This document shows positions 22,282 to 34,120 of a DNA stretch of 64,000 nucleotides, in pieces; within the stretch, counting starts at the first letter, position 1; the number at the start of each line of letters is the position of its first letter. The position numbers and the translations under genes were made by a program. Under the pieces are notes generated by a model. The model made no database searches. It was given only the letters and a program-made list of their open reading frames with translations, and was not told the origin of the DNA. This DNA comes from Paraescarpia echinospica (taxonomy: Eukaryota; Annelida; Polychaeta; Sabellida; Siboglinidae): the NCBI GenBank assembly GCA_020002185.1, contig CM034539.1:27930221-27994220 (forward strand). Reading direction: 5' to 3'.

Positions 22282-25200
22282 TTATGCAGCTGACGTTGAG
22301 AAAGACACGGCGCCTCCGTAAATATCTTCTGTGTCTTGGTGAATGCATCTGGATGCGTCTTGGTCTGAGCAGGTATCTTCTACGGACGCACAGGGAGACT
22401 CGTCGAGTTGTTGAGTGGGAGTAGATAGTTCAAATGGCGCATGAGGTGGTTCTGGGTATCCCACAACGTGGTCGTTAACGTGGTCGCAAGTATCGTCACA
22501 ATCACTCAAAGATGCTGTGTCTAACGATCGGCCGGGATGTGTGATTCGATAGTTATTCAGTACGATGTAGCATCCGGATCGCTTTACACGATATGATGTA
22601 TTTCGTAATTGTGAACCGACGAATTTGCGGATGTTGCACCACACTCCTTCTGCCGATAATATCAAATATCTATCTCGAGCTCTCGACTTGTGGCGATCTA
22701 AGTGAATGTACACCAAGTTCCCGACTGTAATGTCAGTTTCAGGCAATACCGTGGAGCCTTCGAGCGCTCGCTGTGCGGGTGATTGTCGATGCGGTGCTTG
22801 TGTTGCTCCAAGATGAACGAGCGATCTGACAGTGGTATTTGTTGATTGCTGAAGTGATCCCATTGCATCAGCAACTCCCTCGCGCATAGTCCTCGGTTGC
22901 GAATGCGAGAATTCAATCGGGCCATAGCAACAGCAAGGATTAACGTTGCCACCCGTAAGTTCTTGACGTAACAAATCATCCTTAAGGTCACGGATAGCTT
23001 TCTCCGCCACCGGGTGTTTGTTTTTGTTCTTCACACGGCCTATATCGCTGCCTACCCTATGATGAAGGAGAAGCTTGTCATCAACCAGGGACGTGAAGCC
23101 GGGTGCAGGATCTGTGCGTATGGCAGCGAGTTGGCCGTCTAGAGGTCGCAATTCTACACATAGGTGTGTCAAGTCACTTGGTAAGGTGTCGTGACGTTCG
23201 TCATCGACCATGCTTGTACTTGTGTATGACATTGCACATTCTCTGACTACAAGTGTCAACTGTCGTGCTCTCTTTACGAAGTCTGCTGCAAATGTCACAA
23301 CTACAGTATCTGGAGCTCACTTCATCAATGGCCATGTCCATGTCGAGGGAGTAGAAATAGCGGCGCACAACAAGCTTGAGTTGGTGTGAAGTAGGGTGAT
23401 CCAGTTGCATATGCAACGGAGTCACCAACCCGTACAGGCCTTGACGGGGTAGGATAATGCATTCACGAGTAGTGGAAAGTGGGAGGTCTCGCTTTACCAC
23501 CAGCACACCATCCTGGGAACAGTCGCGACATTGAGGTAACGCTTTACGTCCCTGACATTTGTTAATTTCTTTGACGGACGGGTGCCTTGTACCAAGTGAG
23601 CATGAGTACGTCTCATATCCTGGCATTCATTTTGGATTGATGTCCATGTTTTCCTGCTGGTGAAGGGGAGTTTTGCACAGCCATTGATGATATCTTGAGT
23701 AGACACTCTCTGAAATTCCCATTCTTCCACTTGTCTTGTAAATGAACAGATCTGTCATGCCGACTCTTCACAAGTAGCTGCATTACGGCTCGCGAAATCT
23801 GATGGGACATTGGCCGACCCTACAAGATCTCTCACCGATGCTTGGTAATGGCTAACACACGATAGGTACGTTGACACACGCGGGCTGGCGGAGAATTCTC
23901 CACGACACGGTCTCTCAAAGGCTTGTACGCAAGGTTTACTGTCAGTCAGGATACACACCTTGTGTTTCGACTGAATGATGAAAGGACTGAAATGTTTAGT
24001 TGCAATGGCGATGGAAAAGGTCTCTACCTCGCATGGTAGCCATGTGACTTGTTGCCCACGGAGTTTCTTGCTGAAAAACTCTGCAAGCAATGGTTTGCTT
24101 CCACGTGTCAAGTATAGCGTAGCCCCAATGCCATGTGACTTTACTGCGCCATCGGTTAAAATCCACAGTTGGTCAATAGGTCGTGGGAGGACCAATGTGC
24201 GATTAGACGACAGTTTGTTCTGGGCTTGACTGAAAGCTTCATTTAGTTCACCCGACCACTCAATACGATCTTGGGATTCACGTGCAGCTATGACGTCTTA
24301 GAGACGTGACAGGATACGGGCGCATCCTGGTACTAGTCTTAACAAAACCTTGTATTCGCAAAGAAAGGACCTCATGCTCCGGAACATGGTGAGAGTGTAG
24401 TGATGTGGTGAGAGAGCTAGACGTAATCGTGCCGAGGCACCAGGTCCATCCCAGTATTGTGGCGGTTCTTGGGCAGATGACCGTCTTCCATGCTGATAAG
24501 TTTAAGTCACACTTATCTAGGGCTTGAAGGACCATTCTCCAGTTGTGAAGAAGTTCCGACGGCGTGTCACCTCCGCAGTATAAGTCATCAGCAATCTTTG
24601 CGACAACTCCGTCTTCGAGTAGATCACCTAACACGCAGCACATGAGTCCACCAAGGGCCGTTTCTGGTCCTGGCATGCCCATAGTAGATCTTGCATACGA
24701 ACGGACTCCACGAAATGGTGTCGCAACACCACAGTATTTCGTTGATTGACGAGACAATGGGACCTGGTAAAAGGCATTTGTAAGACCCGTGACAACAATG
24801 CACTTCTATTTTTCAATGTTGCGAAGTGTAGAATCTACGTCCGGATGAATGGAAGGTTGTGGTTTATTATATCTTCCCACGTCAGCGAGTGCAGTGACTA
24901 GACTAAAACCCCCAGCACTTTTCTTGACCAGGAATAGCGGATTCAGGTACTCAACAGTGATGCAGCATCTTCTGGTTTGACGAATACTCCTTTTCTTTCG
25001 AGGACATTGAATTTCTGTTGTAGCTCGTCTAGTTTGTTCCGTGAGTATTGTGGAACACGAACCTTGCGTTGTAGGGGCTGGACGGGACCCATATTGACGA
25101 CAGCTTGGAATGGCCCTGCAGCACCATTGTAGCCTTTGAATGCTGGGTCGAAGACGTTGTCATTTTCTTCCTGCAGGGACCGGAACTTTTCCCTTACAGT

Positions 25201-25965
25201 GTCACCCAAAATATTATCAGGATTAACGGACCGGTCGCAGAGTGGGATGAAGCAGTTGATGGTGCATACTGGGAAGCAACGTTGACACTGACGCTCTCTG
25301 ATTCATTTCCCATGATGCTAGCTACGGTAACCGGGCGTATCTGACGGAACTGTTCATTCTTTTTCAATACTCTTGGCTCATTGGTCAGGTTTGTGATGCG
25401 GATCTCCCCAGCTACACTCGAAATGATACCAGGAGGTGGCCATAATTGTGATGTCTTCTCGTGTTTCAAACTGGTTGAATCGACACAAGGATCTAGCGCA
25501 AATGACTCATCGAGTGATGAAAAGTCATTCGGCACAATCACTTCGACATATTCGCCCGGCCAGATCGTCGTTCTCTCAGCAGGTGCCCTCAGTGCACACG
25601 CAAGTCGGATGGTGGAATGATTCGACACATTACCAGTCAAGCCGTACAGGTGACGGAATGGTGTCAATTTGGTGTTCCGTAACCTCCTCTTCTGTAGAGG
25701 GGCCAAACGCACTTCAGCTTCTAGATAGTCCGCAATTTTTCCAATGAGATACCTGCGATCTTGATCAGGTAAATTCTTGCAAGCACTCTAGAAGTGCTGG
25801 TCAGCTCTGCCTGCTTCTTTGCATAGGCGGCACGACCTGTCTAATCGCTTACTTCCAGGACTCTGACTGAATCTGGTCCCCGGCTGTCTTGGGAACAGTC
25901 GAAAATGCGATGCTGCTGCTCGCATTACCCTGGCATCTCCCGCTGCATGCACTTCTTTAAGCAAG
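22282..25965 (-). mobile_element. Ty3/Gypsy-like LTR retrotransposon gag-pol remnant
   Basis: Domains in minus-strand order: a CCHC-like finger CRLCKEAGRADQHF near 25830-25785, followed at once by an in-frame TAG. Next is a protease/linker region (25712-25194) and the start of the reverse transcriptase (25209-24943). The palm carries IADDLYCGG (24757-24278) in place of the usual YVDD/YADD type. RNase H follows, with LWILTDGAVKSHGIGATLYL (24195-23755). The integrase zinc-binding region, with HMQLDHPTSHQLK and CSCDIC, is at 23626-23201. The integrase core has GRVKNKNKHPVAEKAIRDL (23298 on); a frameshift near 22930 moves coding to another frame (ARLNSRIRNRGL) before returning. Several breaks make it inactive, and there is no 5' LTR. 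Confidence 0.8.
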
Positions 25966-25969
25966 GATT

Positions 25970-28678
25970 ACAATGACTTAAAAACTGTGACTAGTGCTCT
26001 TGAAAAGTATATAAATCTTCAGAGAGAGAATGTTATGGATAATTTCATAGAGTTTTGTGGTGTAGACGTCCGTGCATTTCGCTTGGCTATTCAATCTGCT
26101 GATGATGACTCTGTGAACATGGAACTTGATGATGATACACAGACATAGTTTCCTCCTCAGCAACAAATGAAACACCCGAGCCAATGCCTGGTCCATCTAG
26201 GTATGAGGATGGGGTAGAGATTTCACTTTGGCAGACCACCCCATTAATTAAAATGCCTGCGATTGGTTGGTCCAGAGCCTCAAAAGATGAAAACGTAAAA
26301 GCGTCTTGATTTTTTGAAAAAACCAGCGCACTGCTAAAAAACTAGATATAAGAAGAAGCTGAAAGAATACAGGGATCAACTGAATGTGCAGAAACTGTCC
26401 CAGATCAAGTATCTAAAACAAAAACATGAAATTAAGCGCAAAAAGACCGCCATTTTGCTTAAGGGTGCCATCATTGTTCGACTAAAGAGAGGTGTCAAGG
26501 ACCTTCGTCAGAAACAAGCAACAAGAGAGGTCAGACAGGATCCAGGACAGGAAATCAAGCAACTAAAATGTGTTCACAAACGATTAAAGGATTCAAACAG
26601 GGCTAAACGCACCGCATCTGCGTCGTCCACTGCTTCTCCAATGGTCTCTCTGGAGGAGTGTGTCGATTTACAAAAAAACATATGAAGAACAAGGAGGACA
26701 CTATAAAATCACATGAGAATGAGAAAGCAAAGCTTGAAGATGTTGTAGAGGTATTGCAAAATCAAGAAAAAGAAACTAAACGTGATGACAGGACTTATGA
26801 TGATAGTATACGACTCATGTTTTATGACTGTGTTGTTAACCAAGTTCCAACTGAGAAGATTCCGGTGGTAAATAAGAATTGTGTGAAAAAGACCGGGCAA
26901 CCTTTAACAGAGGTACCCCACAGGACAACTACAGAGCAAATGACGAGATATCTAGGCGTAATTGCAGACCTGCAGTGTGCTGAAGTGGCCATGTCAACAA
27001 AGGATCTCAACTTAGGTTTTGATGCAACAATGCAAGAAGGCGATCACGTCAACAGCATCCATCTCACTACAAAGACACTGTCAGGTAGTGGCTGTGGATC
27101 AGTTAGCGGGGGGGGGGACCTGACGACTATAAGGACCATATGTGTGATGCAGTGGATACTTTGGCCACAGTCTATGCAGACTTTCACGAAAAGGACTTTC
27201 AGGAATGCAGATCAACAATGATACCCAATATATCCAATTCAATGACAGACAGAGAGTAGTTGTCAACCCTGCAGCCATTCGCAGTATTTCTGAAACACGG
27301 AATAAGACCCTCAATGAAATGAACTGTCATTTACATCCTTTGGACACTATGGCTACTTTGTGTCGTTCTACCCTGAAGTCTCTTGAAACGGGAAGGGGGT
27401 AAGTATTTGACAAGGATTGCTTGGCAGGAAACCTGGTGCTGCAGATTAACAAGTTGCGCTGTAAAGATGGAAAGGGTGATCCTATGGGTTTCGCCACCTT
27501 CCTCGATGCCAATAAGTTACCAAGGGGTATCCTTCCACGTTACCGAGGCAACAGGTTACATATACTTTTTCTCATATGTGGGATATTAGTGGAGTTTTAT
27601 GATCTATTCCAAAACAATTCTCAACTGGATCAGTGTCGTGTGGGGGACTGCAAGGGAGTAAACTGCCAGATTTGAAGAAGGAGACATCATAGCTGGAGGT
27701 GCAGGTGGTTCGACTTCTGGGCCAAATTTTATCTGGTCCATGGATAAAAAGATTTCATGCCGCAGCAGAATTGCAGGTGGATCATGTGGATTGAATAGGT
27801 TTGGTGAAGTAGGTGATCGCCGAGTTGAAACTCTGTTGTGAAGACCCAGCCAGCATACTGTGTCGGGACAGGGATTTCTTTGGAGAGCAGTTGAATGAGC
27901 AAGACAGTACTCTAAACAAATTTGAGCCAGCCATCAAACAGAAACCTTTTCTGTGAGATGACAAAAGCATGTATCTCTGCCATAGTCTCTGTGCTTGAAA
28001 GACAATACAAGCGTTATTTCGAGATGAATATCTCGGAGCAGCTGAGGAGGGAGACGGAGTCGTGTAGGTCGCATACAGTTGATGCGGAGGAAATCATGGG
28101 CATGTTCTAGGCATCCAAACAACATGCAAAACATGCAACCATGCGTTTTCTGTCATCTGTAATGCATGCCAGGAAGAATCGTGTTGTGCCATACATCGAT
28201 GGGATGCCACGTGAAAAGATGGAGAAAGCCATTACATGGGCAATTGGTGCAGCTTGGAAAAAAGGCGTTTGAATCACAAAAAAACATGTCGAAGTACTTT
28301 ATGAACATTCGAAGAGGGCAGCACAGAAACGACAAAAGAGGGAGGAAAAGGAAAGAAAAAGTAAAGTAAAGACTTTTTAAGCCAGGAGAGTATAAAGCTC
28401 AGTTCCTTGAATTGGAGCAGAAGTCCCTCAGTGATCACGAGGACAATATGACGGGTGCCATTGTCGGCAGGGACGTTTGTCATGTCTGGTTCGCTGTGGA
28501 TGAAATAGAGAAGACCGTCTAAAACGGTAGAATCGAAAAACTAAAAGGAAGGAAAGGAACTGTGTACAAGATAGCATACTGGAGTCAGAGTGAAACTTAC
28601 GCTGATGCTGTGGACTATGAGATCTCATTGTTTGAACTTGGTGCAGATCTCGTCTCTGGGGATTTGATGCTGTCTTAA
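25970..28678 (+). pseudogene. Degenerate copy of an unnamed invertebrate repeat-family ORF (putative transposase)
   Basis: One long protein can be followed across many frameshifts and stops. An acidic N-terminus contains EFCGVDVRAFRLAIQSADD (near 26045-26100). A Lys/Gln-rich probable coiled coil runs 26350-26780. A central region has DLNLGFDATMQEG (near 27005), CHLHPLDTMATLCRSTLKS (near 27330) and NKLRCKDGKGDPMG (near 27450), then LPRGILPRYRGNRLHILF (near 27515). ERQYKRYFEMNISEQLRRE is near 27990. The C-terminal block runs from KPGEYKAQFLELEQKS (28379) to YEISLFELGADLVSGDL, with a stop at 28678. I recall similar multicopy uncharacterised proteins in marine invertebrates, so it is probably a mobile-element product. 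The conserved Asp/His motifs would fit a transposase, but that is inference. Confidence 0.6.
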
Positions 28679-29260
28679 TTAACATTCTATAGAACTTCAA
28701 ACTAGTTGGTGTTTTTGTACACAAACAAACTTAACTGACTGTTGAATGTTTTTGTACAGTGGAACTGGAGCATATTTTTGCGGACTTCTCTCGAGAACAA
28801 CGTGGATTACTCTTTATGTTCACCGATTCGTTTTTTCTGTCTTCCTCTTAACAGGAATACTACATGAGGAATTTTTGATATTTGTGGTTAAGTCCACCAA
28901 AATTGTCAAATGAATTCAATCTTTCAGTTGCAGCTGTCCCATACATAACAAGTTTTGCCCTGAAAATGCCCAAAAAAGAATTGTGTGGGTTTTCGGTGAG
29001 AATCACCAAGGTTGCGAGGATTATCTGGAGAGAATTAGCTGCCCCACTGATGGACCGAGGGCCACACTTGCCTTTATTTCCACTCTGATATGTTATATAA
29101 TGATAAATTAATTATATTTAAAATTGCATATTCTTATTCCTAATTTTTAAGCTTTCCGATGATAACAAGTTTGTGAAAATCGAACAAGAATTAAGAAAGG
29201 TATAGCATGAAACCCCGTAAAACTGAGAAACGGGTCACAAGTCAAATAAAGTCTGCTAAT
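28679..29260. other. No gene recognised
   Basis: AT-rich sequence between the repeat-family ORF and the tandem duplication; only short ORFs. Confidence 0.5.
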
Positions 29261-30192
29261 TGTTTTTCTATTAAGACAAAGAACCAAAAAGGAGCCTAAC
29301 GAGGTGATCTTTGTATCTTTGGAAAGGTCTTTTCAAGCCTTTTTCAATGATACCAATTAAGTTGGAAGGGTTAATTTTGATTTTTTTTTCACATAGCTAC
29401 TTAGAGACGTAAGTGGAATACGCGGTCGCTGCACATTATCTGGTAGTTGTATGTCTTGACGGAGTAGAACCTCTAGAGGAGACTGCTCCACCGCATCAAC
29501 AACATGAGATGACTGACTCCGATTTGCGAGAAACATACAAAAACTTCACACAGCATAGCAATGCCATGATCAAAAGTACTAGAAAACGTCATGGTTCTGC
29601 CGCCTCGAATCTGTAAATCGAGCACGAGACTGGTCATCAGGTGGCGCCACTGACCCACGATCTGTCTGGGCAAGCATTTGAAGATGGTCTTATACGTTTA
29701 CAGAGAACAAAAACAACGTATAAATGTTGTTTTTCCGTTAAGATAAAGGCCCCAAAACGAGCCTAAATTCTGAGGTATAAACATAACTTGTTTATTATTT
29801 ATCACCTGAAGAGGATCCTGTCATCATTGGAAAGGTATTTTCAAGCCTTTTCCAATGATACCAAGTTGGATTAACTGTGATTTGTTTCACATATATATAT
29901 ATATATATACAGGCGTACGCGGAATACGCGATCGCTGCACATGATCTAGTAGTTGTATGTCTTGTCGGAGTAGAACCTCTAGAGGAGACTGCTCCACCGC
30001 ATCAGCAACATAAGGTGACTGGCTCCGACTTGCGAGAAACATACGAACATATCACACTGCATAGCAATGCCATGATCAAAAGAACTAGAAAACGAGCACA
30101 TAACTGGTCATCAGGTGGCGCTACTGACCCTCTATCTGGCTGGGCAAGCATTTTCAAGATGGTCTTTACAGAGTACAAAAACAACGTATTAA
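29261..30192. repeat. Two-copy tandem duplication, unit about 466 bp
   Basis: Copy 1 (29261-29726) and copy 2 (29727-30192) align along their length. Shared words include 'aaaggt' plus 'ttttcaagcctttt', 'gtagaacctctagaggagac', 'gactgctccaccgcatca' and 'catagcaatgccatgatcaa'. Both keep an ORF that reads GVEPLEETAPPHQQH, a Ser-Asp-Leu-Arg-Glu-Thr-Tyr segment and HSNAMIK. Copy 2 is longer (to 30212), copy 1 stops at 29616. I recognise no domain. Copy 2 has a (TA)n insertion near 29890-29908. Confidence 0.75.
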
Positions 30193-30618
30193 TGCGTTTA
30201 GCATCGACATAAAACCAGTACGTGGCATGGGACTTGCGAAATTGCTATTAAATTAGCGTCAATATTTGCATGAGCGCATTCTCATATATATATAGTCACT
30301 TGCTATGGAGAAATGTTGCATTACAATAACAACGATCGAAGGTAATACTCAAAACGTACACTGATACTAGTTCACATGGCTTCGATATTTCGGCGACTGC
30401 CTGTTTATTACAGTAAATTAGCCTACAAGGCAGAGTCCGTGCTCCTCCATGACACATAATTAATCTGGCCAATGCCAGCCTGTATAGTGTCTCCAATAGC
30501 AACCAGTTCAACGTGTGACAAACTAATGCACTACACAACACAACATCTCCCTTTTTTACAAAAGTATGACTGTTGTATATTCTACCGTGACTACGACGTC
30601 AGGCAAGTTTAGTAATTG

Positions 30619-30619
<1 letters not shown>

Positions 30620-30652
<33 letters not shown>
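30620..30652. repeat. (TA)n microsatellite
   Basis: About 16 uninterrupted TA units, 40 bp upstream of the candidate acceptor at 30693. The surrounding 30193-30694 has no other recognisable feature. Confidence 0.9.
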
Positions 30653-30655
<3 letters not shown>

Positions 30656-30694
30656 GTCCATACAAAGTTGACTACAATTTTAAATTATTTCTAG

Positions 30695-30947
30695 TTGGAT
30701 ACACAGTTCTGAAGATAATTCGGACGCACACTTGCACGTTCACACTTCCGATCTGACTGTGCGACACGGCGAACTGCTCATCGGTTACTCCACACTGCCC
30801 GATGATTGGGTAGGATCAGGACACACACCTTCACCGCTGACGTCAGTAGGATTGTCTCTAGCATGTGTGACACTGTCCCTGGCCGTCGTGTTGATCTGGT
30901 TTCGATTTCGTCGTAACACCGATCCACTTTTCGTCCCCAACCAATAA
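30695..30947 (+). CDS. Candidate terminal exon of an unidentified single-pass membrane protein
   Basis: An open frame follows a good 3' splice site (TAAATTATTTCTAG at 30681-30694). It starts WIHSSEDNSDAH, continues through HGELLIGYSTLPDDW, then a hydrophobic helix of about 22 residues (SVGLSLACVTLSLAVVLIWF), a basic stop-transfer RFRR, a short tail ending FVPNQ and TAA at 30945. This looks like the last exon of a type I membrane protein with a short cytoplasmic tail. I do not recognise the family, and no upstream exon is evident in the window. It could be a chance ORF, but splice site, helix and basic flank in the right order argue for a real or recently dead exon. Confidence 0.4.
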
Positions 30948-31216
30948 GACTGCGGCGTCCGATCATGACCGTCTGACTGTAGCCGGCTGCCAACTCTAGG
31001 TCGGTTTTTATTTAAAGGGGAACTGAAACACAGCCGTTTTATGTCATATATTTGAAGCAATAATGACGACAGAAACCCACTTGTTTATGAGGCACACGGA
31101 GAAAAAACTGATTCTGTTCGATGCCTAAATCGGCAAACTCGGGCACTGCATATCGCCATATTTTTTATGCGAGTTCCAAGCGAATCATTTCAGTCGCGCC
31201 TATCTAATCAGTGACA

Positions 31217-31250
31217 ATTTTCGATTTGTTTTCGAAAACAAATCGAAAAT
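31217..31250. repeat. Perfect 34-bp palindrome
   Basis: Arms ATTTTCGATTTGTTTT and AAAACAAATCGAAAAT flank a central CG with no mismatch and no loop. Lies 240 bp before the exon fragment at 31490. Confidence 0.95.
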
Positions 31251-31489
31251 ATATTTCATAAATATAAATTTCAGGACGATAACAAAGAAAATTGGCCTTA
31301 TAATACATGGTAGTCCTTGTACATGTCAATAGCTAAATTGTTTATACGATCGAAATAAAAAAAACATTTATTATTACTTAGCCAACGAAATGTAGGAAAC
31401 TGCACAGTTCTCGAACACGCGAGATGCTAGCAGTGTGAAAGAGTGTAGCCTGAGTGAGTCTGAGAGCAGGCGCATCCAGAATGGGCGAT

Positions 31490-31558
31490 ATAAATATTCG
31501 TTTGTTTCTAGGTATCACTCTCACGGTGATTGTGGGGCTAGACGATACACTGGCCATC
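31490..31558 (+). pseudogene. Choline-transporter exon 4 fragment with its splice acceptor, inverted
   Basis: Positions 31512-31558 encode ITLTVIVGLDDTLAI on the plus strand. Exon 4 of the complete transporter gene (minus strand, from 51981) encodes ATLTVIVGLDDTLAI. The 47 aligned bases differ at 6 sites, four of them silent. The preceding 20 bases (AAATATTCGTTTGTTTCTAG) match the end of intron 3 of that gene (AAATATTTGTCTGTTTCTAG), so the acceptor came along. Similarity fades after the ATC codon at 31556-31558, leaving about one third of the 149-nt exon. No neighbouring exon is recognisable on either side. It is the remnant of another copy of the gene family, turned round relative to the two tandem genes. 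Confidence 0.8.
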
Positions 31559-31769
31559 ACCAATATTGACGTATAGTTTAATGTACACATATATATGTAG
31601 TGTAATTATATGTAAACATTGTTTGTAAGGGTAAGTCACTGATATGTAAAACGATCAGTAGGTTAAAACACATACATGTGATTGTGACAGGTCTTATTGG
31701 TAGAAAGAATAAGAAAGTAAAACGAACATAGAGACGAGGACGCGTCTGATGGGAATCAACGGATGTGTA

Positions 31770-31882
31770 GCGTAGGGCCAAGCTCCGTGTAACGTAGGAC
31801 ATAGGTCCAGGTATATTGTCGGGCATAGCTCCATGTAGCGTGGGACCAAGCTACGTGTAGCGTGGGTCGAAGCTCCGAGACA
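31770..31882. repeat. Degenerate minisatellite of about 22 bp
   Basis: Four to five loose repeats of the type 'agcgtagggccaagctccgt' (variants TGTAACGTAGGACATAGGTC and GTGTAGCGTGGGTCGAAGCT). Divergence between units is high. Confidence 0.6.
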
Positions 31883-31939
31883 TCCTTCACATCCCGTCTC
31901 CCCGAAACCCTGCGGGTGGAGTATGGAAGGTCAGCCTGA

Positions 31940-32110
31940 ATTAAATTCCAGCGACAAGACAAAAGTGATAATGATCTATAGAGGAATGTTTATGAAGAAT
32001 GTATGCCCCTTGCATTTAAGGTAAATGGGGAGGGAATTAAAGAAATTATCAAATACTTAGGTCATAATATATATACTCGTGGCAAAGTACAACCTAGGAA
32101 ATCTCATATG
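31940..32110 (+). mobile_element. Short LINE reverse-transcriptase fragment
   Basis: The plus strand encodes SDKTKVIMIYRG and, after a frameshift, KVNGEGIKEIIKYLGHN. This is the pattern that follows the YADD box in many LINE reverse transcriptases (NxxKTKVM...ykYLG). Nothing else of the element is visible. Confidence 0.55.
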
Positions 32111-34120
32111 TGCACTGGCATGATGATGATGATGTCAAGATAAAGGTGTTTAATTAATTTTGCTCTTCGACGTAGACATCACAACTATGGTGGACCCATT
32201 CTGTTCACAGCATCCACTGGTTATATGTTTGTTTTAACAGAGACCATTAGCTAACGCAATAAGCGCCGCGACCGTACGCCAAATCTGAACGCGACCTCAA
32301 ATTTGAAGTAAACCGCAGATCTCGCGTCGACATCTAAATAAAACACCATTAGGTAAGCGCGCAGTGGGCGGTTTTACGTTCCAGCAGGTAATTATTTTCT
32401 CATATGTAGTGATTTTCTGTGTGTTAATAGCAGTAAAATGCATGTATGAAATATATAGATATATGTATAAATGTGCTAACGCAACAATTTAAGCAATCGA
32501 TAATCGCAGGAAGGTAGAATTTAGAACGCAAGAACGGCAAACGCGAACCCCAATGCAATCATTCCGGCTCGTACGATTAGGCTAAGCAAAAAAAATATTG
32601 TTTCGAGTCTTGTTATGCAATAACATAGCCTAATCATGATGTTTGTATACTACAGCGTGGGGTACCGTAATTGGCAATATAGTTTAAAGTATCAGGGGAC
32701 GTCCATAAAGTATGTCAAGCTTAGGCTTGGCTGGTGTATGTGACGAAACGTTACATGGGATGGAGGGGTGTCGGGGTAATTGTTACGTTACCATTTGTAA
32801 AATAGTTATAAACGTTGTTTGTTTTTTATTTAAATAGCACTCGCCATCACTGAGGCGTAGCGCTAAATATAATACATGACGTTTGGTGTTTTTGCGCGTG
32901 CGCGAACAAAAACCGGAAAAGACGGGCACACATTGATGTTTCGGGATTGTTTACATGTTGGATCATTGACAATAAACGCTATTATATTGATGTTTTCTAG
33001 GTCGCCAGTATAACACTGGTTGTCCAGCTTGGTTAACAAGCTTTGCAGTTATGGGATTAGCAACAATGATTCAAGTAGGCTCATTGACAGCACCCGCGGG
33101 ATAATTATTTTCTCCCCTTTCCCTAAACTTAGCTAAAGCCTAAACTAAACTAAAGTACGCACACCTCACGACACAACTTGTACCTTTTTAGTTGCAATTG
33201 GTCCGAGGGAAGGCTTCACCAATTTACTACCAATGCCGGGCTCCTGAAGCCTAGGGATAATTTATTGACCTTACTGCAGCTAGGGATGTCGATGAAAATT
33301 TCAGACTGCATATCCATTGTTTTATAGTTGCACGTCCTAAATTCGTGCACCGTCCAATTCGATATCCCCTTGGACGTTGTCTCGTTTGACTGCTTCGGTG
33401 AAAGTGTATGTTAAACTGGCAGCTACAGTCTTAATAAACGTTGTTGGTATGCCACAATTCAGTGCAAGTTTGAGGTCGAGTCCGGTGAGGCTGCAGCGCC
33501 AATGGGCGCTTATTACAAGTCGTTAAAGCTGCAAATAAATCAGTATTATTCCCGAAATGTTCCGTTTGTTAACATCCTTACCACAGCGTGGCCTGTTCTA
33601 TTAATGACCTAATTTGTTAAACTTCGTCATTGGTGTATTGTATTGGTGTAATGGCCTATTTGGTTTGTATTTAGTATGGTATGTGTTGCCATCGAATTAA
33701 TAGTATTATAGGGGTTGTAAAAAGTTACTGTTGACAACACTAATTATTGTGAACTTACAATAAAGTAACTGTTTGGTATTGACAAGCTTACTATGTATAT
33801 TTAATTCACAATTGCACATAATACCAGAACTATTACACCTTAAATTCAACTGAATACGAACAACATTTATTTGTGTTGATGTTAATTATTTCATAATTAA
33901 GACAACGCGCTACATAATACGTGAATGTTACTTGAATGCGTCTACAACATTACGTCTTATACATATTTTATGTGGTCTTAAAGACTGATGTATTGATTTT
34001 ATTGTAAAAGCTGCCAATATCGCCCACCGAGGACTCATTGGCTATTGTCTTGCACCAGCTGAACTGCTGTGTCGAGGTCACGCGTGGCTGCACTTTTGTG
34101 CCCTGACGAGGCGTCGCTGG
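32111..34120. other. No gene recognised
   Basis: Two kilobases of moderately AT-rich DNA with only short ORFs. I see no exon-like ORF, RNA gene or complete repeat. Confidence 0.5.
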
